A DNA stretch of 64,000 bases from Desulfobulbaceae bacterium BRH_c16a (lineage in GTDB: Bacteria > Desulfobacterota > Desulfobulbia > Desulfobulbales > Desulfocapsaceae). Positions 39,463 to 47,707 of the stretch are shown one piece after another. The number at the start of each line of letters is the position of its first letter. Positions within the stretch are counted from its first letter, which is position 1. Both the position numbers and the translations under genes were made by a program. The stretch is taken from contig LADS01000061.1 of NCBI GenBank assembly GCA_000961725.1, positions 236,119-300,118 on the forward strand, given 5' to 3'. The notes beneath the pieces were generated by a model that saw only the letters and a list, made by a program, of their open reading frames with translations, was not told the origin of the DNA and did not search any database.

Positions 39463-41652
39463 ATGAAAAATGACCGAAATTGTCAAACTTCCGGCCTCAC
39501 CTCCGGAAAAGTGAATCTGCAGGAACTGAATGAGTCGCAATACGAGGCAGTGACCACGACGGAAGGCCCGGTACTGGTTATCGCGGGGGCCGGAAGCGGC
39601 AAGACCAGGACACTGGTGTACAGGGTCGCCCATCTTGTCGACCAGGGTGTCGCCCCGGAGTCGATTCTTCTGCTTACCTTCACCAGAAAATCCAGCCAGG
39701 AGATGTTATGGCGGGCCGGCAGGTTGCTCAATGAGAACTGCAACCGGGTGGTCGGCGGAACATTTCACGGCGTCGCCAACATGCTGCTCAGGCGGCACGG
39801 CGCACAGATCGGCTTCGGCTCATCCTTTACCATCATCGACCGGTCCGATGCCGAGGGGATTATCAATCTGCTGAAGTCCTCGCTGGGGCTCGGGAAACAG
39901 GATAAACGCTTTCCCTCGAAACGGGCGGTGATCAACATGATCAGCGGTTCGATCAACAAATCGATCGGCCTCGAGGACCTGATACAGGCTCAGTTCGCCC
40001 ATCTCGCCGAACATCTGCCGGATATTGTCACCCTGCACAAACATTATCAGGAATTCAAGTACGATCACGGGTTGATGGACTACGACGACCTGCTGGTCAA
40101 CTGGAAGCGGCTGCTTGCCGAAGCACCGGATGTCCGGCGAATCATCTCCGAGCGGTTTTCCCACATCATGGTCGATGAATACCAGGATACCAATCTCATC
40201 CAGGCCGATATTATCCGCCTGCTCGCCGACACCCATGAAAATATCATGGTGGTGGGCGACGATTCCCAGTCGATCTATTCTTTCAGGGGCGCGGATTTCT
40301 ACAATATCATGCGGTTTCCCAAGGTTTTCGCCAATACCAGGATAATCAAGCTGGAGGAAAACTACCGTTCGACCCAGCCGATTCTCTCCTTTACCAACGA
40401 TATCATCAGAAGCGCCACGGAAAAATATACCAAAACTCTCTTCACCAGGCGCGAGGGCGAGCTGCGGCCGATGGTATTTGCCGGTATGGATGAGCGGGAG
40501 GAGGCCTCCTTCGTCGTCAAAACCGTGCGCAAGCTGCTGGCGCAGGATATTAAACCGCATGATATCGCTGTACTTTTCCGCTCGAGTTATCATTCCTATA
40601 AACTGGAGCTGGAGTTTGCTTCGGCCAGTATCGACTACGAGAAGCGGGGTGGCCTGAAACTCACCGAGTCGGCCCACATGAAGGATATGATCGCCTTTGT
40701 GCGGGTGCTGGTCAATCCCCAGGATACCCTGTCCTGGAACAGGATCCTGCTTCAGCTGGAGCATGTCGGGCCTACCACGGCCCAGAAAATTTCCGCGACC
40801 ATCGCCTTTGCCGCCGATCCTTTTCAAGCACTCGCTGCGTACCCGGCGGGAAAATCATGGAAAGAGGCTTTTGCCAGGCTGGCACAGCTTTTTGTCGATC
40901 TTCTCGCCGAGAGTCACAGCCCTGCAGCCTTGTATGAGATCGTGCTGGCCTATTACCTGCCGATCTTTGAGCGGCTGTACGCCGACGATTTTCCCAAGCG
41001 CCGAAAAGATATCGATCAGTTGAAGAGCATTATGGGAGGTTACGAGGATCTGCAGAGCTTTATCGACGACACCAGTCTCGATCCTCCGGAAGAAGGCGCA
41101 ACAGAAGGCAAGGGGCTGGATCGGCTCGTTTTATCCACCATCCATTCGGCCAAGGGACTGGAGTTCGAAGCGGTCTTTGTCATCGGCCTGGCCGAAGGTC
41201 GCTTCCCCCATGCCTCAGCCATGTTCGGCGAGCAGTGGGAAGAGGAGCGCAGACTGCTCTATGTGGCGGCGACGCGGGCCAAAAAATATCTCTATCTGAC
41301 CTATCCGCGCCAGCTGATGACGCAGGACAGACAGTTCCACCGGGTAGGAATATCGCCGTTTGTAAATGAGATAAGCGGCGGGTTGTATGAGCGGATAACG
41401 GATCGATCGACTGGCGATACAGACTCTTTTGCTTTTCGATCCATAGACGACGAAAGACCCTCGCCGGTGCGTAAAGCCAAACAGAAAAAACCGGAAATGG
41501 CCGATTTTTCAGTAGGCTGCAAGGTCAACCACCCATATTTCGGCAACGGCACTGTAGCCAAAATCTCGACAGGGCGATCCCTTGATGTTTTTTTCGACCG
41601 CCATGGCCTGAAGACACTGCATCTCGATTACGCTAAGTTGACAATTATTTGA
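39463..41652 (+). CDS. UvrD/Rep-family ATP-dependent DNA helicase
   Basis: A 729-aa superfamily 1A 3'-5' helicase: motif I GAGSGKTRTL (near 43), Ia LLTFTRKSSQEML, II VDEYQDTN (near 236), III VVGDDSQSIYSFRGA, IV LEENYRSTQ, V LSTIHSAKGLEFEAVFVIG and VI VAATRAKKYLYL. The C-terminus carries a small beta domain (VNHPYFGNGTVAKI) like the Tudor-like end of PcrA/UvrD. I chose ATG 39463 over the upstream TTG 39427 because the helicase core starts soon after. It is shorter in the 2B region than E. coli UvrD and could equally be called Rep-like. Confidence 0.93.
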   Translation: MKNDRNCQTSGLTSGKVNLQELNESQYEAVTTTEGPVLVIAGAGSGKTRTLVYRVAHLVDQGVAPESILLLTFTRKSSQEMLWRAGRLLNENCNRVVGGTFHGVANMLLRRHGAQIGFGSSFTIIDRSDAEGIINLLKSSLGLGKQDKRFPSKRAVINMISGSINKSIGLEDLIQAQFAHLAEHLPDIVTLHKHYQEFKYDHGLMDYDDLLVNWKRLLAEAPDVRRIISERFSHIMVDEYQDTNLIQADIIRLLADTHENIMVVGDDSQSIYSFRGADFYNIMRFPKVFANTRIIKLEENYRSTQPILSFTNDIIRSATEKYTKTLFTRREGELRPMVFAGMDEREEASFVVKTVRKLLAQDIKPHDIAVLFRSSYHSYKLELEFASASIDYEKRGGLKLTESAHMKDMIAFVRVLVNPQDTLSWNRILLQLEHVGPTTAQKISATIAFAADPFQALAAYPAGKSWKEAFARLAQLFVDLLAESHSPAALYEIVLAYYLPIFERLYADDFPKRRKDIDQLKSIMGGYEDLQSFIDDTSLDPPEEGATEGKGLDRLVLSTIHSAKGLEFEAVFVIGLAEGRFPHASAMFGEQWEEERRLLYVAATRAKKYLYLTYPRQLMTQDRQFHRVGISPFVNEISGGLYERITDRSTGDTDSFAFRSIDDERPSPVRKAKQKKPEMADFSVGCKVNHPYFGNGTVAKISTGRSLDVFFDRHGLKTLHLDYAKLTII

Positions 41653-41726
41653 CTCTTGCAAAAATCTCGACAAAAACCTGAGGCGCTCCGCAACTTTTTC
41701 CCTTGCTACCATATAAATATCACAAT

Positions 41727-43064
41727 ATGAAGATGACATACGCTGATGTACTGGCGCATCTCGATGCCCTGCAGATGCATAAGATCAAACTGGGTCTCGA
41801 GGCGATGCAGTCTTTTCTCGAACGGGTCGGCAGGCCGGAGAAAAGCCTCAAATTTGTCCATGTTGCCGGTACTAACGGCAAAGGCTCCGTCTGTGCGGCG
41901 CTTGCCGAGGTGCTTGGCCGGGCTGGTTACCGTGTCGGAGTGTACACTTCACCCCATCTGAGCAGCGTCCGCGAGCGGTTCAGGATCGGCAGCGAATACA
42001 TAAGCGAAACCGCCTTCGCGGAATTGGGCGAGAGGATCTGCCGGGTGCTTGGCGACGACCAGATAACCTACTTCGAGTTCACCACGGCTTTGGGGCTGCT
42101 CTGGTTTGCCGAGTCAAAGGTTGATCTCGTGGTGCTTGAAACCGGTATGGGCGGGCGTCTCGATGCAACCAATGTGGTAACGCCTCTGGTGTCGGTCATC
42201 ACCAGTGTCAGCATGGACCATGAGGCCTATCTCGGCCATAGCCTTGCCGAGATCGCCGGAGAGAAGGCCGGGATCATCAAAGCCGGAGTCCCGGTCGTAT
42301 CGGCGGCCGTTCATCCGGAAGCAGCGCCGGTGATCGAGCGAGTAAGCAGGGAGAGGCAGGCTCCTCTCTATACGTTCCGTCAAGAATTTGACTATTCATT
42401 GGGTTCCGATTCAACCTGGTCATGGGGCGGAGGCAAGGCCCTCGGTAACAGGACAATCGACGGACTGCGGAGCAGCCGGGCAAGCCTTGTCCAGCCGGAA
42501 AACGATTCCCTGGCCATTACCGTTTTGCAACTCCTGAATAACTTGGGCTTTGCGGCAGGAGAACAGGACCTCCGGATGGGCCTGGCCGAGGTGAAGTGGC
42601 CGGGCAGGATGGAATACTTCGAACAGGAATATACTGCCTCGGTTGATCGGCAGGCGGCGGAAGCCGGTGGCAAGAAGCTGCGCTATCTCCTTGATGGGGC
42701 GCACAATCCGGACGGCGTCAAAAATTTGGCAAGCACCTTGGCGGGCAATTTTAACTACCGAAAACTCATCGCCGTGTGGGGTTCGATGATCGATAAGGAT
42801 TTACCGCTCACCTTAGGCATGATTGTTCCTCTGGTCGACGATCTGGTTCTTACCCGGCCGGAGGGCGAGCGCTCTGCCACCCCGGAACAGCTCCTCGAGT
42901 ATCTTGGCCCGGAGCAGAAAGCCAAGGCCCGCTGTGTTGCAAAAGTGCCGGAAGCATTGATCGCCGCCCAGGAGGCCGCAACCGAGGATGACCTGATTGT
43001 CGTCGGCGGCTCCCTCTATCTCATTGGCGCAATGCGCCATCTCCTGCTGGGGGAATTGGCGTAA
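41727..43064 (+). CDS. folC: Folylpolyglutamate synthase / dihydrofolate synthase FolC
   Basis: FolC adds glutamate to dihydropteroate and to folates. The 445-aa Mur-ligase-like protein has the P-loop AGTNGKGSVCAAL (near 47), the TSPHLSSVRERF omega-loop region, LETGMGGRLDATNVV and the C-terminal LLDGAHNPDGVKNL. The ATG at 41727 is chosen; an ATG two codons later is also possible. The HNH gene begins directly after its stop. Confidence 0.95.
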   Translation: MKMTYADVLAHLDALQMHKIKLGLEAMQSFLERVGRPEKSLKFVHVAGTNGKGSVCAALAEVLGRAGYRVGVYTSPHLSSVRERFRIGSEYISETAFAELGERICRVLGDDQITYFEFTTALGLLWFAESKVDLVVLETGMGGRLDATNVVTPLVSVITSVSMDHEAYLGHSLAEIAGEKAGIIKAGVPVVSAAVHPEAAPVIERVSRERQAPLYTFRQEFDYSLGSDSTWSWGGGKALGNRTIDGLRSSRASLVQPENDSLAITVLQLLNNLGFAAGEQDLRMGLAEVKWPGRMEYFEQEYTASVDRQAAEAGGKKLRYLLDGAHNPDGVKNLASTLAGNFNYRKLIAVWGSMIDKDLPLTLGMIVPLVDDLVLTRPEGERSATPEQLLEYLGPEQKAKARCVAKVPEALIAAQEAATEDDLIVVGGSLYLIGAMRHLLLGELA

Positions 43065-43376
43065 GTGGCAAGGGACTTTTTTGATTTCGATGCCCCGGAC
43101 GATGCCGAGATCCGGGCCGAAAGGGCAAAGGCCAGGGAGTTGCGGAAAAGCAGATGGTGGCAGCAGAAAACCTCATCGGGACTCTGCCATTACTGTGGCT
43201 GTAAAGTGACCTACCAGGACTTGACCATGGATCATCTGGTCCCTCTGGCCAGGGGCGGCCGTTCGACCAAGGAAAACCTCGTGCCCTCCTGCAAGAACTG
43301 CAATACCCTGAAAAAGTCCATGCTCCCCATAGAGTGGCAGGAGCATCTTGAGCGGACAAAGAAGGAAAATGGCTGA
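43065..43376 (+). CDS. Small HNH endonuclease-domain protein
   Basis: A 103-aa protein with a complete HNH/zinc motif: Cys41 and Cys44 (CHYCG), TMDHLVPLARGG (His57), ENLVPSCKNCNTLK (Asn71, Cys76, Cys79). The GTG start abuts the folC stop, with GGGGGAA just upstream, so it is translated with folC. Small HNH proteins next to folate genes are common in this lineage as far as I recall, but the substrate is unknown. It is not linked to a mobile element here. Confidence 0.85.
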   Translation: MARDFFDFDAPDDAEIRAERAKARELRKSRWWQQKTSSGLCHYCGCKVTYQDLTMDHLVPLARGGRSTKENLVPSCKNCNTLKKSMLPIEWQEHLERTKKENG

Positions 43377-43473
43377 AAAGGGAAGCCTGCCGGTTTTTCT
43401 TCTCGCAGTTTTCCCCGATTTGGTTTAAATCCTTGAACAAGTTTTCTCATCTGAGTAAACAAGTCAAAAATAT

Positions 43474-43550
43474 GGACGGGTAGCTCAGCTGGATAGAGTG
43501 TTGGCCTCCGAAGCCAAAGGTCGCGGGTTCGAATCCCGCCTCGTCTACCA
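43474..43550 (+). tRNA. tRNA-Arg(CCG)
   Basis: A 77-base cloverleaf with encoded CCA. The acceptor GGACGGG pairs with CUCGUCU (with G-U pairs). D arm GCUC/GAGU; anticodon arm UUGGC-CUCCGAA-GCCAA gives anticodon CCG (codon CGG). T arm is GCGGG-UUCGAAU-CCCGC. It stands alone and marks the left edge of the AT-rich accessory segment. Confidence 0.97.
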
Positions 43551-43555
43551 ATAAC

Positions 43556-43595
43556 AGGCACTTATCGGTTTTCCGGTAGGTGCCTTTTGTTTTTG
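43556..43595 (+). terminator. Terminator of tRNA-Arg
   Basis: A 13-bp stem with two G-T pairs (43556-43568 with 43573-43585) has a TTTT loop and is followed by TTTTGTTTTT. It lies 5 bases after the tRNA. Confidence 0.85.
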
Positions 43596-43600
43596 CCCCT
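43588..43600 (+). repeat. 13-bp direct repeat, left copy (accessory module boundary?)
   Basis: TGTTTTTGCCCCT occurs here and again at 45438-45450, bracketing the DUF262/nucleotidyltransferase pair. Placement just downstream of the tRNA suggests an old insertion junction, but the repeat is short and T-rich and no integrase is present. Confidence 0.35.
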
Positions 43601-43709
43601 TCTCCTGTCCCTACACTACTTTGGACAAAATAATCTATCCTTTCTAAATTTTGCTATGAAACAGCAACAGCGCAGTGATTTGCGCGACTTTTAGCATCAG
43701 GAAAATAGG

Positions 43710-43857
43710 TTAGCGATCTTTGGAGAAGGCTTGCGCCAGTCTATTAGCTAAGGCTGTATCACGAGCCTTCCGGCTCCCAAGGTCGGAAGCAGCACGTTCG
43801 ACGCTCTTGGCGTAAGCTAAAACATCTGGATCGATAGTTTCAACTGGTATGCTTATC
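43710..43857 (-). pseudogene. Displaced C-terminal tail of the DUF262 protein (frameshift)
   Basis: In the frame adjacent to the DUF262 gene, the sequence IPVETIDPDVLAYAKSVERAASDLG and what follows to the stop at 43710 reads like a genuine charged, helical protein end. It starts where the DUF262 frame runs into an early stop. Skipping one base near 43850 joins the two, giving a protein of about 350 aa. Confidence 0.55.
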
Positions 43858-44766
43858 GCTGATAACGGCGTCAACTTCAGATGCAAAATCAAGCAATGTT
43901 TGTGACAATGCGTTGCGGGATTCAGAGGCAAGTGGGAATTCCTTAGCGTGTTGCGAAAGATGGAGGAAAAGCGAATAAAAGTCAGATTTTTTGCGCCACC
44001 GAGTTTTTGCCAATCCTGGAAGGAGTTGCTCAATTTCGCCAAGTACTCTGATAAAAAGGCTTTTGAGATGTTCGGCTTCCTCAAAGTTTGTCTCGTACTG
44101 TTGATAAAACTCCTCGAGATTCTTTTTCTTGTTCTGGAGACCGTTGAGGATGGCAACCGAGATTTCGCTGATAAATTCGGCATCAAGCATGCGACGACGG
44201 TCATTTGCCGAAAACAGACCGGCATTGCTCCAGAATTCGAGGTCTGCAAGTTCTTCCATAAGCTTAATGAATGGACCCCAGTAGGTGGCGTGTCTTAGCT
44301 CTTGAGCGTTGAGTACTACTGTATTGCGATTGATCCGTTGAAAAATAGCTCTAAGCTCTTCATCGGGCATTTCCGGAAGAAGGCGAACAACAAAGTTGTA
44401 TTCAAATAGTTTCTTTCGATCAGCAGAAGATAGATCGTCAAAAGCAAGCCCAGACCAATGAGGACTTTCTTCGTCAAGCTCAAATTCGCCGCTGACAAAT
44501 GAGAGTACAGAACGGATGCGCTGTTGGCCATCGACAACCACGTGTGTTTGACTGCCGTTTGCATCTGTTAGTTCCTGCATGTAAAGCTCTGGAATTGGGT
44601 ACTCAAGCAGAATTGTGTCGATAAGAGCGCTTTTCTGCCGATCGGACCATACAGGATTGCGCTGGAATGGAGCTTTAACGATGATTTCATTGGCTTCGAA
44701 TGCTCTTTTGAACCAAATTACGGTTCTTTGTGTTGTGTTTAGGTAGCGTTGCATGTTGTCATCCAA
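43840..44766 (-). CDS. DUF262 (ParB/GmrSD-like) protein, C-terminus frameshifted
   Basis: A 308-aa protein with the DUF262 core: the PFQRNPVWSDRQKSALIDTILLEYPIPELY start and the DGQQR motif (VVDGQQRIRSVLSF) of the ParB-like nuclease fold, followed by a helical region. DUF262 proteins occur in restriction (GmrS-like) and other anti-phage modules. Its start overlaps the end of the upstream NTase-fold gene by 8 bases, so the two form one unit. The last residues before the stop differ from the likely original end, which continues in another frame. GC content is below that of the flanks. Confidence 0.8.
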   Translation of the reverse strand: MDDNMQRYLNTTQRTVIWFKRAFEANEIIVKAPFQRNPVWSDRQKSALIDTILLEYPIPELYMQELTDANGSQTHVVVDGQQRIRSVLSFVSGEFELDEESPHWSGLAFDDLSSADRKKLFEYNFVVRLLPEMPDEELRAIFQRINRNTVVLNAQELRHATYWGPFIKLMEELADLEFWSNAGLFSANDRRRMLDAEFISEISVAILNGLQNKKKNLEEFYQQYETNFEEAEHLKSLFIRVLGEIEQLLPGLAKTRWRKKSDFYSLFLHLSQHAKEFPLASESRNALSQTLLDFASEVDAVISDKHTS

Positions 44767-45337
44767 TAAGTGAGTTGCGCAGTGCCCTTATGGACTGCAG
44801 CTGATAGGCTCGGAGAGATTCATAGTCCGCATAGATGCGTAAATTGACGGAATGTCCTAGCGTTGGCGAAATTTCTTCCATTTTTGATGTTGCTTTTAAC
44901 CACTGCAATCCGAAAGGCAAAACCCCTAGCAGACGGTCAGTAGCAATAGTCCCCCAATAGATGTAACGGTTAACGTGTTCATCCCAAGCTACTCGTGTTC
45001 GTTTATCCACCCGGAGACGCCGAACGTTGTTCATACGCAGATAGCGCCACCCTATAGCGAAGTGGTGCGGTGATATTACCGCCACATCAACATCAGATGT
45101 TTTATCGAACAGCCTAAAATTTTTCAATGGGTTCATGCTTGCGCCGGTGGCGGCGCTCCCTACGAATGTTATGCACGCTGGATCGACCTCGATCCTCTCC
45201 GCCAACATTCTTTTCCAAGCGACGATCAGCTTTCTGTCTCCGTCAAAAATTGCAGGAATGCGGTCGAAGAGATAGTTTTCGACCAAATTGGCGGGCGTAT
45301 CGTTCCGTAGTGATTCTATGAGGGCTTCGCTTGTCAT
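44759..45337 (-). CDS. Nucleotidyltransferase-fold protein paired with DUF262
   Basis: A 192-aa protein with an apparent polymerase-beta-type NTase signature: VGSAATG followed about 17 residues later by SDVDVAVI, matching the hG[GS]...DxD pattern of the superfamily. The C-terminal half is helical, with several Trp, Arg and Tyr residues. It is too short for a typical CBASS cyclase and closer in size to minimal NTases of toxin-antitoxin type. It precedes and overlaps the DUF262 gene by 8 bases. The function (nucleotidylating toxin, regulator or nucleic-acid modifier) is inference. Confidence 0.65.
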   Translation of the reverse strand: MTSEALIESLRNDTPANLVENYLFDRIPAIFDGDRKLIVAWKRMLAERIEVDPACITFVGSAATGASMNPLKNFRLFDKTSDVDVAVISPHHFAIGWRYLRMNNVRRLRVDKRTRVAWDEHVNRYIYWGTIATDRLLGVLPFGLQWLKATSKMEEISPTLGHSVNLRIYADYESLRAYQLQSIRALRNSLIG

Positions 45338-45437
45338 TGGTGAGATAGTTTAACGTTTGAGGTAAGCGTAGTTTCAATAGGTTTAAACTCAAAGACAAAA
45401 TCCAGTTCTTCAGTTCTTCATCACTTCATTCTGTCCC

Positions 45438-45450
45438 TGTTTTTGCCCCT
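45438..45450 (+). repeat. 13-bp direct repeat, right copy
   Basis: Second copy of TGTTTTTGCCCCT. The module between the copies is about 1.85 kb and holds only the DUF262 and NTase genes. Confidence 0.35.
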
Positions 45451-45457
45451 AAAATCA

Positions 45458-45491
45458 CAAAAAAAAGGCCTCAAGCACAGCAAGAGGCCAA
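45458..45491 (-). terminator. Minus-strand terminator upstream of the NTase/DUF262 pair
   Basis: Read on the minus strand, GGCCTC...GAGGCC is followed by eight T residues. It would stop transcripts entering the pair from the right and so insulate it. Confidence 0.6.
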
Positions 45492-45943
45492 TCCAAACCC
45501 TGATTCAAGCACAGCAGGAAACCGGGCTTCATGGTAGAAAGGAGTAACTACCACTGTCATTTTTTCTTGAGTCGGGATATATCATGCTTGCCAGAAACTG
45601 GTCCACCCAAATTACACATCAATGAATCAGTTTATCTTGTTGATCCTTCTTCTGAATATATACGCAATGACTTTCGATTAGTAGACGCCTGGTATGAACG
45701 GCTGGCCCAAACGAGAGGTGAATAGGATTCGTTCTGTAATACAGTAATACAGGACTTTTAGAACGACCTGTTGTTGCTGGTGGTAAAAGGAGGACTATCG
45801 GGTTTGTTCGTCGTTACGGAACGACTGCCAATGAAGCTCTTCTGAAAATGGCTATGCCTGGCTTCAAATACAATTTGAAGGAATTGCACTCAGACTTTCA
45901 GGTCAGTTGAGGAAGCCGTCAATGCTGGCGTGAAGGGGTAGAG

Positions 45944-46141
45944 ATGGACCAGATAGAAATGCTTGTAGAGCAGGCGCACGGCCTGTTCGGCGAAACCTCA
46001 ATATTTGAGGTATTTGATTTGCCGGGCCACCAGGAAATCATCCAAACGCTCACTGAATTCTACAGGCCGGTAGATGTTGGGAAGGTGGACCAGTATATTG
46101 CTATCATTAACCAGTTGAGAACATTGGCCAACGGTGCTTAA
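45944..46141 (+). CDS. Small hypothetical protein preceding the flavodoxin
   Basis: A 65-aa acidic helical protein with no known motif. AAGGGG precedes its ATG, and its stop touches the start region of the flavodoxin gene (TAATGTG), so the two are probably translated together. Composition fits a real gene better than chance, but I recognise no family. Confidence 0.5.
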   Translation: MDQIEMLVEQAHGLFGETSIFEVFDLPGHQEIIQTLTEFYRPVDVGKVDQYIAIINQLRTLANGA

Positions 46142-46142
46142 T

Positions 46143-46646
46143 GTGAAACAGAAAAGCATTCTTGTTATCTACCACTCCCAAGGCGGCACTATGGAAATTA
46201 TGGCGAATCAATTCGCATTGGGGGCAGCAAAAGAGACAGGAATAGAGGTCATCCTTAAAAAAGCTGGTGATGCCAATATTGCTGACCTGCTTGATTGCAA
46301 TGCAATCGCCATCGGCTCTCCTGAATACTTCGGTACAATGGCAGGCATGATCAAAGACTTTGATCGAACTTTTGAAACTGCTCAGAAAAAAACCATTGAC
46401 CTCCCCTTTGTTGTTTTCGTGTGTGCTGGAAATGACGGCAGAGGTGCCATTACTCAAATTGAACGAATCGCTACGGGGTACAAATGGAAAAAAATACTGG
46501 AGCACCTGAGAGTGGTGGGCACTCCTACTGAAAAAGACTTGGCCGGCTTGAGGAACTTGGGCAAACCTTGGCTGCTGGATTGGATTATGGCATTTTTTAA
46601 TCTGATTACCCCCGAAACTCAGCTTGTTAAAAAAGTTCAGGGGTAG
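46143..46646 (+). CDS. Flavodoxin-family protein
   Basis: About 167 aa (GTG at 46143; an in-frame GTG at 46134 is also possible). It has the FMN phosphate loop region ILVIYHSQGGTMEIMA, the AIAIGSPEYFGTMAGMIKDFDR segment and a third loop VFVCAGNDGRGA, typical of the flavodoxin / NAD(P)H-dependent FMN reductase fold. It is likely a small electron carrier or reductase. It lies in the AT-rich segment and is probably co-transcribed with the 65-aa gene. Confidence 0.8.
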   Translation: MKQKSILVIYHSQGGTMEIMANQFALGAAKETGIEVILKKAGDANIADLLDCNAIAIGSPEYFGTMAGMIKDFDRTFETAQKKTIDLPFVVFVCAGNDGRGAITQIERIATGYKWKKILEHLRVVGTPTEKDLAGLRNLGKPWLLDWIMAFFNLITPETQLVKKVQG

Positions 46647-46727
46647 TCAATATCCCAGGGGTGCCATACTCCCTTACCTAAAAAAGGAGGGCAAAAAATT
46701 CGGTTCAATTTCAAAAAGGGTGCAGCT

Positions 46728-46867
46728 TGCCTAAATTCCTGAAAACATACAGCTCAGAAGAACCGGGAAAAGCTCTTTCAATTTGCAACGCCCAAAATGT
46801 GGCTGCAGTCACTTGGCTTTCGACCAATGTTTCTTGCGTGTCTCCAAATAAGATCAGGATTTTTTGA
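46728..46867 (+). pseudogene. Short fragment, possibly DUF4242-like
   Basis: A TTG-initiated 46-codon frame begins PKFLKTYSSEEPGK and contains VAAVTWLSTNVSCVSPNKI. This resembles the first half of DUF4242 (MPKFLIER...; GVxWxxSYVxxDKxxC) but stops early and overlaps the end of the zinc-ribbon gene. The resemblance is from memory and weak. Confidence 0.25.
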
Positions 46868-47162
46868 AGACATTGAAAAGTTTCTCTAAACCTGTTTTTT
46901 CTAAATCTGAGACTTTTTCAAGCTCTCCCGGATCAAACCAGACACCTTCGCATCCGGTGCATTGATCGATCATTACATTCTTGTATCCAATCTCAACAAG
47001 CTCCATGCCGCACTTTGGACATCGCATATAGTGTGCCTGTTGCAATTCGCGTCTCTGCTCTGCATTCAGATTTTTGGACTGTTCCGCCTTGAGTTTCTGC
47101 TTTTTCTCAAACTCTTTGCGAGCGAAGTACTCATCTTCCTGTGAAGTGGGTTTCGTCGGCAT
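46854..47162 (-). CDS. TFIIB-type zinc-ribbon (zf-TFIIB) protein
   Basis: A 102-aa protein with a charged coiled N-terminus (KKQKLKAEQSKNLNAEQRREL) and a zf-TFIIB zinc ribbon: MRCPKCGMELVEIGYKNVMIDQCTGCEGVWFDPGELE. The ATG at 47162 is chosen because AGGAG lies six bases upstream, inside the longer frame that starts at 47180. Function unknown; such proteins are widespread small zinc binders. Confidence 0.8.
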   Translation of the reverse strand: MPTKPTSQEDEYFARKEFEKKQKLKAEQSKNLNAEQRRELQQAHYMRCPKCGMELVEIGYKNVMIDQCTGCEGVWFDPGELEKVSDLEKTGLEKLFNVFKKS

Positions 47163-47385
47163 GGTTTTCTCCTGTTTCAATCGTTATCCGTTGGTTTGTG
47201 GTATTTTTTTGGTTGACTCATATACATGTAAATCTTGAACACCTGGTTGCCAATAGGTGTGACAAAGAAATAAAATATGGTAGGCGAAAACCTTTGGAGT
47301 CGGATGTGGATGGGGCGGAAATAATGAATCAGCCTGCCGATGGTTAACATCGACAGGCATCAGGTGAAAGAAAAAGGCATAGAGG

Positions 47386-47484
47386 CTATTTCCTTTTCTT
47401 TCTTCTGCTTACTCCGGCAAGCCCGGCAAGGCCGGTTGCTACGAGCAGAAGAGATGCTGTTGGTAACGATACTTGTACATATTA
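47386..47484 (-). pseudogene. Orphan PEP-CTERM-like sorting tail
   Basis: On the minus strand the last 29 codons before a TAG read VSLPTASLLLLVATGLAGLAG and then SRRKKRK: a short motif, a hydrophobic helix and a basic end. This is the tripartite pattern of PEP-CTERM (VPxP-type) exosortase signals. The frame is closed by a stop only four codons upstream, and no secreted protein is attached in any frame. It looks like the surviving end of a deleted exported-protein gene. Confidence 0.5.
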
Positions 47485-47682
47485 ATAACTTCTTAATGCG
47501 TGAACACCGGTCCCCTTTTTACCTTCGAGCCCGCCCGAGGGTTACCTCAGAAATGTTATTCATCCCCCGGGGGATGCATCTGTTTTACAAAGGATACTGA
47601 TCATTGATGCTACATCAAATATCAGCTGAAATCAAATCGACGCCGACTCATAGCCTGATTCGAGCAAAAGATACCTTCGGAT

Positions 47683-47707
47683 GTAGTGGCTCAAGAAGAG
47701 CCACTAC
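47683..47707. terminator. Hairpin downstream of aceA
   Basis: A perfect 10-bp stem GTAGTGGCTC/GAGCCACTAC with loop AAGAA. It lies 63 bases beyond the aceA stop. TTTT follows on the + side but no U-tract on the aceA side, so its role as the aceBA terminator is only probable. Confidence 0.45.

Larger units (their letters stand above)
45338..45943. other. AT-rich remnant region
   Basis: No confident gene here. It contains the second copy of the 13-bp repeat (45438-45450), a hairpin GGCCTC/GAGGCC (45467-45489) preceded by an A-run that would act as a minus-strand terminator, and a 12-bp direct repeat TCAAGCACAGCA (45471 and 45505). Two short open frames are present: 45531-45725, starting with ATG but of unknown type, and an ATG-less frame at about 45740-45912. 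They look like decayed genes. Confidence 0.5.

Noticed and set aside
45531..45725. 64-codon frame with ATG start
   Set aside because: No recognisable family, no convincing ribosome site and it lies among repeats and hairpins.
45740..45912. ATG-less frame with a segment recalling the C-terminal part of ArsC-like proteins
   Set aside because: Similarity is too weak and from memory only; there is no start codon. Left as part of the remnant region.
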